NCBI GenBank assembly: GCA_028291305.1
Contig: JAQGII010000174.1
Coordinates: 1-5,438, forward strand
Direction: 5' to 3'
Source: Caulobacteraceae bacterium
GTDB taxonomy: Bacteria; Pseudomonadota; Alphaproteobacteria; Caulobacterales; Caulobacteraceae
Length of the DNA: 5,438 nucleotides
Below are positions 1 to 4,724 of this stretch, one piece after another. How positions within the stretch are numbered: position 1 is the first letter of the stretch; each line of letters starts with the position of its first letter. The position numbers and the translations under genes are program-made. The notes beneath the pieces were generated by a model that was not told the DNA's origin, searched no databases, and saw only the letters and a list, made by a program, of their open reading frames with translations.

Positions 1-40
1 GGACGCGCCCGTCCTGTTCAGGCCCGCGTGACTGACGAAC

Positions 41-65
41 GGAACGGGCGCTCCTTGGAAGCGTT
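41..65 (+). promoter_or_regulatory. Candidate EcfG/SigT general-stress promoter
   Basis: GGAAC at 41-45 and CGTT at 62-65 are separated by exactly 16 bases. This is the published consensus for EcfG-type sigma factors (SigT in Caulobacter), which run the alphaproteobacterial general stress response (GGAAC-N16/17-CGTT). Both boxes match at every base. Transcription would start near 72-75, leaving a leader of roughly 50 nt before the ATG at 122. The next gene on this strand is the small exported glycine-zipper protein, a type of envelope protein often found among stress genes. The match is seen directly; its use by EcfG is inferred. Confidence 0.68.
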
Positions 66-121
66 GCTTAGGGGTACGATCACGGATGCCGGGATCGGCG
101 CTCCATGAACGGACAGACCCC

Positions 122-352
122 ATGAAGATCCTGATGATTTCCGTCGCGGCCTTGACGCTGCTCGGCGCGGCCACCGCCGCGTCCGCCAATCCCGTCGCCG
201 GCGCCGCCATCGGCGCGGGATCCGGCCTGCTGATCGCCGGCCCGCCCGGCGCGGTGGTCGGGGGCGTCGCCGGCGCCGTGGTCGGCAGCCGTCACGGCCA
301 TGTCGTGCACCACAGCCGCGCCTGGTACCGCCGCCACCGCCATCACGACTAG
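122..352 (+). CDS. Small exported glycine-zipper protein with His-rich tail
   Basis: This is a 76-residue protein. Starting at 122 gives a classic signal peptide: Met-Lys, a hydrophobic core at about 3-19, and an ASA cleavage motif at 20-22, so the mature protein would begin near Asn23. An in-frame ATG at 86 would add 12 polar residues in front of the signal and is less likely. The mature part has two glycine zippers, G27-G31-G35 and G43-G47-G51-G55, each with glycine every fourth residue, joined by an A-G-P-P-G turn. This is the pattern of glycine-zipper 2TM proteins, which form paired helices in or on a membrane. The tail (57-76) carries seven His and several Arg residues. No strong Shine-Dalgarno site precedes the start. 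The EcfG-type promoter upstream suggests stress induction. The exact role is unknown; envelope or outer-membrane association is inferred. The gene converges on argG, with 13 bp between the stop codons. Confidence 0.8.
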   Translation: MKILMISVAALTLLGAATAASANPVAGAAIGAGSGLLIAGPPGAVVGGVAGAVVGSRHGHVVHHSRAWYRRHRHHD

Positions 353-365
353 GTCCGGTTAGACG

Positions 366-1616
366 CTACTCGGGATCGGCCGCCCGCCGGTCCCGCTTGG
401 CGGCCACCCGCAGGCGCAGGGCGTTCAGCTTGATGAAGCCCGCCGCGTCGCGGTGGTCGTACGCCACCTTGCCCTCCTCGAACGTGACCAGTTCCTGGTC
501 GTAGAGGGAATAGGGGCTGGTCCGGCCGATGATGGTGACATTGCCCTTGTAGAGCTTGATCGTGACGCGGCCGGTGACCAGGTCCTGGCTCTTGTCGATC
601 AGGGCCTGCAGCATCTCGCGCTCGGGCGAGAACCAGAAGCCGTTGTAGATCAGCTCCGCGTAGCGGGGCATGATGTCGTCCTTCAGGTGGCCCGCGCCGC
701 GGTCCAGGGTGATCGACTCGATCCCCCGGTGCGCCGCCAGCAGGATCGTGCCGCCGGGCGTCTCGTAGACGCCGCGCGACTTCATGCCGACGTAGCGGTT
801 CTCCACCAGGTCCAGGCGGCCGACGCCGGAATCGTGACCGAGCTGGTTGAGCCTGGTCAGCAGGCTGGCCGGCGACAGGCGCTCGCCGTCGACGGCGACC
901 GGGTCGCCGCGCTCGAAATCCAGGGTGAAGACGTGCGGCCGGTCAGGCGCGTCTTCCGGGGCGATGGTGCGCTGATAGACGAATTCCGGCGCCTCGACGG
1001 CCGGGTCCTCCAGCACCTTGCCCTCGGAGGAGGAGTGCAACAGGTTGGCGTCCACGGAGAAGGGGCTCTCGCCGCGCTTGTCCTTGGCGATCGGGATCTG
1101 GTTCTGCTCGGCGAAGGCGATCAGCTGTTCGCGGCTGGCGAAGTCCCACTCGCGCCAGGGGGCGATGACCCGGATGTCGGGCTCCAGCGCGTAATAGCCC
1201 ACCTCGAAGCGGACCTGGTCGTTGCCCTTGCCGGTGGCCCCGTGACAGACGGCGTCGGCGCCGACCTTGCGGGCGATGTCGATCTGGGTCTTGGCGATCA
1301 GCGGGCGGGCGATCGAGGTGCCCAGCAGGTACTGGCCCTCATAGACGGTGTTGGCGCGGAACATCGGGAAGACGTAGTCGCGCACGAATTCCTCGCGCAG
1401 GTCCTCGATGAAGATGTTCTCGGGCTTGACGCCCATCAGCAGGGCTTTTTTTCGCGCCGGCTCCAGCTCCTCGCCCTGGCCGAGGTCGGCGGTGAAGGTG
1501 ACCACCTCGCAGTTATAGGTCTGCTGCAGCCACTTCAGGATGATCGAGGTGTCCAGCCCCCCGGAATAGGCCAGGACGACTTTCTTGACGGGCGCACCGA
1601 TGTTTTGCGCGGCCAT
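366..1616 (-). CDS. argG: Argininosuccinate synthase
   Basis: ArgG joins citrulline and aspartate, using ATP and releasing AMP and PPi, to give argininosuccinate, the penultimate step of arginine biosynthesis in the cytoplasm. The protein has 416 residues, near the usual 400-410, and looks complete. The N-type ATP-pyrophosphatase loop AYSGGLDTS lies at 16-24. The second family signature, [12 protein letters not shown], lies at 126-137. Other conserved blocks are TADLGQGEE at 42-50, [10 protein letters not shown] at 96-105 and SPFSVDANL at 184-192. The C-terminal multimerisation region continues to the end. The ATG at 1616 is supported by GAGGA 7 nt upstream. The gene lies downstream of a small membrane-protein gene on the same strand, but the 82-bp gap holds its own plausible promoter, so independent transcription is likely. 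A run of seven A in the coding strand (1446-1452, CGA-AAA-AAA at residues 55-57) is unusual for this GC content. Identification is secure. Confidence 0.98.
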   Translation of the reverse strand: MAAQNIGAPVKKVVLAYSGGLDTSIILKWLQQTYNCEVVTFTADLGQGEELEPARKKALLMGVKPENIFIEDLREEFVRDYVFPMFRANTVYEGQYLLGTSIARPLIAKTQIDIARKVGADAVCHGATGKGNDQVRFEVGYYALEPDIRVIAPWREWDFASREQLIAFAEQNQIPIAKDKRGESPFSVDANLLHSSSEGKVLEDPAVEAPEFVYQRTIAPEDAPDRPHVFTLDFERGDPVAVDGERLSPASLLTRLNQLGHDSGVGRLDLVENRYVGMKSRGVYETPGGTILLAAHRGIESITLDRGAGHLKDDIMPRYAELIYNGFWFSPEREMLQALIDKSQDLVTGRVTIKLYKGNVTIIGRTSPYSLYDQELVTFEEGKVAYDHRDAAGFIKLNALRLRVAAKRDRRAADPE

Positions 1617-1623
1617 GGGCGAA

Positions 1624-1628
1624 TCCTC
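1624..1628 (-). promoter_or_regulatory. Shine-Dalgarno site of argG
   Basis: On the minus strand GAGGA stands 7 nt before the ATG at 1616. It fixes this start over others and matches the anti-Shine-Dalgarno sequence well. Confidence 0.75.
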
Positions 1629-1654
1629 GGGCAGGTGGAGAACAGGATGCGCGC

Positions 1655-1683
1655 CTTAAAGGGCGGATTGGGCCAGGGTTCAA
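1655..1683 (-). promoter_or_regulatory. Candidate housekeeping promoter of argG
   Basis: On the minus strand TTGAAC (1678-1683) and TTTAAG (1655-1660) are separated by 17 bases, each matching four of six positions of the sigma-70 consensus. Transcription would begin near 1648, leaving about 30 nt of leader with the GAGGA ribosome site. A perfect TTGACA (1693-1698) lies just upstream and overlaps the preceding stop codon, but no -10 stands at the right distance from it. No arginine-repressor-like palindrome was recognised. Confidence 0.5.
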
Positions 1684-1698
1684 GCCCAAGCCTGTCAA

Positions 1699-2058
1699 TT
1701 AGCGGCGCAGGCCGCCTTCCGCCTTGAGCGTATTCAGCGCGCCGCGCAGGTGCGCCTGGTGGGCGACGGCCAGCAGCAGGGGGGCAATCAACCGGGTCAG
1801 GGCCCAGCCGGTCGAGGGATCGCCGAGCCGCGCGCCCGCCGCCAGCAGCAGGCCGCCGGCCATCGCCGCCAGCGGGGTGAAGCCCACCGCCAAGTTGCGC
1901 TGCGCCCGCATCACCGGCCTACCGTCGCGGTTCCACTGGAGCGGCGCCCAGGCCTCGGCGTCAATGCGCCGCCAGGCCCGCGCCGAGCACAGGGCCATCA
2001 CCGTCAGGGCCCCGGCCCAGACCACATCGGCAAACTCGACGGACGCCCAATCCAACAT
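1699..2058 (-). CDS. Small three-helix membrane protein, unknown function
   Basis: This is a protein of 119 residues that I do not recognise as a named family. The ATG at 2058 is preferred. The frame stays open to an ATG at 2163, but that extension would lie inside kup and is polar and arginine-rich, whereas the shorter form starts just before a hydrophobic helix and has GGA 9 nt upstream. Three hydrophobic segments are visible at about 9-26, 55-76 and 84-104. They are joined by a charged loop at 29-54 containing W-A-P-L-Q-W-N-R-D-G-R-P (37-48), then R-A-Q-R-N (51-55) leading into helix 2. The P-x-x-W-N-x-x-G-x-P pattern after the first helix faintly recalls DUF1648/SdpI-like membrane proteins; this is a weak resemblance only. 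It begins 28 bp after the kup stop on the same strand, so co-transcription with kup is possible unless the T-tract between them terminates. An accessory role in potassium transport cannot be claimed from position alone. Confidence 0.72.
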   Translation of the reverse strand: MLDWASVEFADVVWAGALTVMALCSARAWRRIDAEAWAPLQWNRDGRPVMRAQRNLAVGFTPLAAMAGGLLLAAGARLGDPSTGWALTRLIAPLLLAVAHQAHLRGALNTLKAEGGLRR

Positions 2059-2070
2059 GCGATTCGATCC

Positions 2071-2090
2071 AAAAAAAACTGAACGCTCAG
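2071..2090 (-). terminator. Weak hairpin plus T8 tract after kup
   Basis: On the minus strand the kup stop codon lies in CTGA-GCGT-TCAG (2079-2090), a 4-bp stem with a 4-nt loop, followed directly by eight T (2071-2078). The T-run is striking in such GC-rich DNA and has the layout of an intrinsic terminator. The stem, with only two G-C pairs, is too weak for an efficient one. It may be a leaky terminator lowering expression of the downstream small gene, or chance. Confidence 0.25.
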
Positions 2091-4057
2091 ACGGTGACCT
2101 GCGCTCCAAGCTCCACCACGCGGCCGGGAGGGATCTTGAAGAATTCGGTCGGATTGGCCGCATTTTTCATCAGGTAGATGAACAGCTTGTCCTGCCAAAG
2201 CGGCATCCCCGAGTGGGTCGAGGGCACCACCGAGCGGCGGCCGAGGAAGAAGGACGTGGCCATGATGTCGAATTTCAGGCCCTGTTTGCGGCACAGGGCC
2301 AGGGCCTTGGGCAGGTTCGGGCTTTCCATGAAGCCGTAGTGCACGACGACCCGCTTGAAGTCGTCGTTGATCGCCTCGATCGTCAGGCGGTCGGCGTCGT
2401 CCACCCGCGGCGTCTCGGTGGTGCGCACGGTCAGGATGACGTTCTTCTCGTGCAGCACCTTGTTGTGCTTCAGGTTGTGCATCAGGGCCACCGGCGCCAT
2501 GTCCGGGTCCGATGTCAGGAAGATGGCGGCGCCCGGCACCCGGTGCGGCGCGCGGGCGCGCAGGATGTCGATCAGCTCCGTCAGGCTGACGCTGTCGCGC
2601 CGGGCCTTTTCGGTCAGGATCTGGGCGCCGCGCGACCAGGTCCACATCATGATCACCAGGGTCAGGCCGAACACCAGGGGCAGCCAGGCGCCGTCGGGGA
2701 TCTTCAGCAGGTTGGAGGAGATGAACACCAGGTCCAGCAGGCCCAGCGGCACCACCAGGCACAGGGTGCGCGGCACGCTCCAGTGGAAGATGCGGCGCAG
2801 AACGATGAAGGCCAGCAGGGTGTCGACGAACATCGAGCCGGTGACGGCGATGCCGTAGGCCGAGGCCAGGCGCGTGGAGCTGCCGAACATCAGCAGCAGG
2901 ATCAGCACACCGAACATCAGCAGCTGGTTGACCGAGGGCACGAAGATCTGCCCCGCCTGGGTCTCGGAGGTCCGCTTGATCTCGATGCGCGGCAGCAGGC
3001 CCAACTGCACCGCCTGCTGGGTCATGGAGAAGGCGCCGGTGATCACGGCCTGGCTGGCGATCACCGCCGCAGCCGTGGCCAGCAGCAGCACCGGCCAGTA
3101 GACCGCCTGGGGCACCATGCGCCAGAACGGGTCGGCGGCGGCGGCCGGATGGTCCAGCACCATCGCCCCCTGCCCCAGGTAGTTGAGGGCCAGGCTGGGG
3201 AACACCAGCACCAGCCAGGCGGCGCGGATCGGGGTCTTCCCGAAATGCCCCATGTCGGCGTACAGGGCCTCGGCCCCGGTCACCGCCAGGAACACGCTGC
3301 CCAGGATGACGAAGCCGATGAAGCCGTTCTCCAGCAGGAAGCGCACCCCGAAATAGGGGTTGAAGGCGCGCAGGATCGACCAGTCGGTCATCAGATGGTG
3401 CACGCCCAGCGCGGCCAGCACCAGGAACCAGACGGCCGTGATCGGGCCGAACAGGGTGGCGATGCGCTGGGTGCCGTGGGACTGCACCAGGAACAGGCCG
3501 ATCAGGATGATCGCCGACAGCGGCAGCACATAGGGACGGAAGGCGTGGCCCAGTCCCGGCGCGTCGCGCAGGCCCTCGATGGCGCCCATTACCGAGATGG
3601 CGGGGGTGATCATGCCGTCGCCGTAGAACAGCGAGGCGCCGACGACGCCGAGGAAGAAGATGGTGGTGGACCGCCGGCCCAGCGCCCGCTGCGCCAGGGC
3701 CATCAGGGCCAGGGTGCCGCCCTCGCCCTTGTTGTCCGCCCGCATCAGGAAGATCACATATTTGACCGTGACGATCAGGGTCAGGGCCCACAGCACCAGC
3801 GACACCACGCCCAGCACCGACAGCTCGATATTGGTCGTGGAGCGGGCGTGCGACAGCGCCTCGCGCATGGCGTAGAGCGGGCTCGTGCCGATGTCGCCGA
3901 ACACGACGCCGATGGCGCCGACGGTTAAGGTCATGAAACCGGAGTGGCCCGCCCCGTGGCCCGTTTCGGGCGCCTTGGGGTCTGGAGTGTGGGAGTCTGG
4001 GCCGCCCGCCGCCGGAGTGAACTCCGTCGATGAAATGGGCCCGGCTTGTTCAGCCAT
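2087..4057 (-). CDS. kup: Low-affinity potassium uptake transporter Kup
   Basis: Kup (TrkD) is an inner-membrane K+ transporter of the KUP/HAK/KT family, working as a K+/H+ symporter. This copy has 656 residues; E. coli Kup has about 622. Most of the excess is a polar Pro/Gly/His-containing N-terminal tail of about 40 residues before the first helix. The family signature G-V-V-F-G-D-I-G-T-S-P-L-Y-A lies at 50-63. Further conserved blocks are YGDGMITPA (145-153), GAEALYADMGHFG (261-273), QAVITGAFSM (336-345) and GIAVTGSMF (402-410). About twelve hydrophobic helices run from 44 to 474, followed by a cytosolic C-terminal domain (480-656) ending F-F-K-I-P-P-G-R-V-V-E-L-G, as in full-length homologues. 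The ATG at 4057 has a strong GGAGGG 5 nt upstream. A promoter candidate lies about 65-95 bp upstream of the start, in a region shared with the divergent Rrf2 regulator. No break or missing motif is seen. Confidence 0.97.
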   Translation of the reverse strand: MAEQAGPISSTEFTPAAGGPDSHTPDPKAPETGHGAGHSGFMTLTVGAIGVVFGDIGTSPLYAMREALSHARSTTNIELSVLGVVSLVLWALTLIVTVKYVIFLMRADNKGEGGTLALMALAQRALGRRSTTIFFLGVVGASLFYGDGMITPAISVMGAIEGLRDAPGLGHAFRPYVLPLSAIILIGLFLVQSHGTQRIATLFGPITAVWFLVLAALGVHHLMTDWSILRAFNPYFGVRFLLENGFIGFVILGSVFLAVTGAEALYADMGHFGKTPIRAAWLVLVFPSLALNYLGQGAMVLDHPAAAADPFWRMVPQAVYWPVLLLATAAAVIASQAVITGAFSMTQQAVQLGLLPRIEIKRTSETQAGQIFVPSVNQLLMFGVLILLLMFGSSTRLASAYGIAVTGSMFVDTLLAFIVLRRIFHWSVPRTLCLVVPLGLLDLVFISSNLLKIPDGAWLPLVFGLTLVIMMWTWSRGAQILTEKARRDSVSLTELIDILRARAPHRVPGAAIFLTSDPDMAPVALMHNLKHNKVLHEKNVILTVRTTETPRVDDADRLTIEAINDDFKRVVVHYGFMESPNLPKALALCRKQGLKFDIMATSFFLGRRSVVPSTHSGMPLWQDKLFIYLMKNAANPTEFFKIPPGRVVELGAQVTV

Positions 4058-4062
4058 TCAAT

Positions 4063-4068
4063 CCCTCC
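4063..4068 (-). promoter_or_regulatory. Shine-Dalgarno site of kup
   Basis: On the minus strand GGAGGG stands 5 nt before the ATG at 4057, the strongest ribosome site in the window. It supports the long N-terminal form of Kup. Confidence 0.8.
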
Positions 4069-4121
4069 GGGGAAGCCCACGGATTGTTCCCGTGCGGCGG
4101 CCCACTCGATTGCAGGCGGCG

Positions 4122-4150
4122 CGAATACTCCCTTTCCTCGCCACCTTCAA
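4122..4150 (-). promoter_or_regulatory. Candidate kup promoter
   Basis: On the minus strand TTGAAG (4145-4150) and TATTCG (4122-4127) are 17 bases apart, a sigma-70-like pair with a good -35 (four of six) and a weaker -10 (three of six). The start would fall near 4115, giving a leader of about 58 nt. The -35 lies within a copy of CCTTCAAT (4144-4151) that recurs at 4221-4228 in the palindrome near the regulator gene. This makes cross-regulation conceivable. Confidence 0.4.
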
Positions 4151-4228
4151 TCATTGGCTCAAGATGGGGGCGGCGGGGCGACGATTCACCCCCCCAATAC
4201 AGGGGGCGCCGGAAGCAAATCCTTCAAT
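4144..4228. repeat. Two direct copies of CCTTCAAT, 77 bp apart
   Basis: CCTTCAAT occurs at 4144-4151 and again at 4221-4228 in the kup/rrf2 intergenic region. The first copy covers the predicted kup -35; the second is the left arm (plus one base) of the perfect inverted repeat. Recurrence of an 8-mer with four A/T in GC-rich DNA suggests a shared binding half-site, but chance cannot be excluded. Confidence 0.4.
4191..4206. repeat. C5/G5 inverted repeat in the divergent region
   Basis: Five C (the end of a C7 run, 4189-4195) and five G (4202-4206) flank AATACA. This could form a short all-GC hairpin with a 6-nt loop. It sits midway between kup and the regulator gene. There is no adjoining T-run, so it is not a terminator; a function is not evident. 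Confidence 0.3.
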
Positions 4229-4240
4229 AAAGCATTGAAG
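4222..4240. promoter_or_regulatory. Candidate operator: perfect 7-bp inverted repeat
   Basis: CTTCAAT (4222-4228) and ATTGAAG (4234-4240) form perfect 7-bp arms around AAAGC, ending 30 bp before the regulator ATG. Rrf2-family dimers bind A/T-rich dyads and commonly repress their own gene, so this is the best candidate operator in the window. It overlaps the TTGAAG that could serve as the regulator's -35. The dyad is seen directly; binding is inferred. Confidence 0.5.
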
Positions 4241-4262
4241 AAAGGGGCGCAGACATTACGTT
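4235..4262 (+). promoter_or_regulatory. Weak candidate promoter of the Rrf2 regulator gene
   Basis: TTGAAG (4235-4240) and TACGTT (4257-4262) are 16 bases apart. The -35 is fair and the -10 matches only T, A and the final T of the consensus. Initiation would fall at about 4268-4271, essentially at the ATG. That would give a leaderless or nearly leaderless message and would fit the lack of a Shine-Dalgarno site. The right arm of the palindrome lies within this -35. Confidence 0.25.
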
Positions 4263-4270
4263 GAACACTG

Positions 4271-4708
4271 ATGTCCGATAGCCAAAGATTCCCCGTGGCG
4301 GCTCATGTGCTGGCCTATCTGGCCCACAAGGGCGCGTTCTGCGCATCGGCGGCGGTGTCCAGCGCGGCCTTGGCCGCATCGGTGCCGACCAATCCGGTGG
4401 TGGTGCGCCGCGTGACCGCCATGCTGGCGCGCGCCGGACTGATCGGCACGCGCACCGGCGCCGGTGGCGGCGCCTGGCTGACCCGGGCGGCGGACACCAT
4501 CACCCTGGACCTGGTCCTGCGCTCGGTGAACGGCTGCGCCCACCTCGGCGCGCCCACCGCCGGGGCCAAGGGCTGCCCGGTCAGCGAACACATCCCCCGC
4601 GCCGTTGCCGCGGCCATCAAGGCCGCCGACACCGCAGCCGCCGACCGGCTGTCGCACGTCACCGTGGCCGACCTGCTCGAGGGCGCGGGCGCGTCCGTCG
4701 CGGCCTGA
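4271..4708 (+). CDS. Rrf2-family (YwnA-like) transcriptional regulator
   Basis: This 145-residue protein has the usual Rrf2 length. The opening S-x-R-F-P-V-A-A-H-V-L-A-Y-L-A (4-18) and the winged helix-turn-helix are typical. L-A-A-S-V-P-T-N-P-V-V-V-R-R-V (34-48) contains the recognition-helix region, the wing is R-T-G-A-G-G-G-A-W-L (61-70), and I-T-L-D-L-V-L-R-S-V (77-86) begins the linker to the dimerisation helix (about 106-135). Cysteines are at 24, 89 and 102. The three-Cys cluster of IscR/NsrR-type Fe-S members is absent, and C102 sits in C-P-V-S-E-H-I, which matches the CPVG-x-x-I motif of YwnA-like members. Thiol sensing is possible but not shown. The ATG at 4271 gives the standard N-terminus although no Shine-Dalgarno site precedes it. 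A perfect inverted repeat upstream suggests autoregulation, and the SDR gene 16 bp downstream is the likely co-transcribed target. Confidence 0.9.
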   Translation: MSDSQRFPVAAHVLAYLAHKGAFCASAAVSSAALAASVPTNPVVVRRVTAMLARAGLIGTRTGAGGGAWLTRAADTITLDLVLRSVNGCAHLGAPTAGAKGCPVSEHIPRAVAAAIKAADTAAADRLSHVTVADLLEGAGASVAA

Positions 4709-4724
4709 CCCCAACGCAACCAGC

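Noticed and set aside
1..14. Hairpin GGACG-CGCC-CGTCC at the left edge
   Set aside because: The stem is perfect but only 5 bp, there is no T-run after it, and the upstream context is cut off, so it cannot be called a terminator.
385..412. Inverted GGCCGCC/GGCGGCC near the argG 3' end
   Set aside because: It lies inside coding sequence, has a long loop and lacks a T-run, so it is explained by GC-rich codons rather than a terminator.
1693..1698. Perfect TTGACA on the minus strand upstream of argG
   Set aside because: No -10-like sequence stands 16-18 bp downstream; the TTGAAC/TTTAAG pair nearby is a better promoter.
453..1727. Plus-strand 424-codon open frame opposite argG
   Set aside because: It is antisense to the conserved argG gene, with a repetitive Asp/Gln/Val/Leu composition and no family features.
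2059..2163. N-terminal 35-residue extension of the small membrane protein into kup
   Set aside because: The extension is polar, overlaps the conserved kup C-terminus, and the ATG at 2058 sits directly before the first hydrophobic helix.
2004..3791. Minus-strand 595-codon frame overlapping kup in another frame
   Set aside because: Pro/Arg/Gly-rich translation of the out-of-frame kup sequence, with no independent start signal.
1724..3928. Very long plus-strand open frame (734 codons) antisense to the small membrane gene and kup
   Set aside because: Its product is low-complexity, rich in Gln/His/Arg/Gly with no recognisable domain. It lies opposite a clear kup gene and is a typical GC-rich shadow frame.
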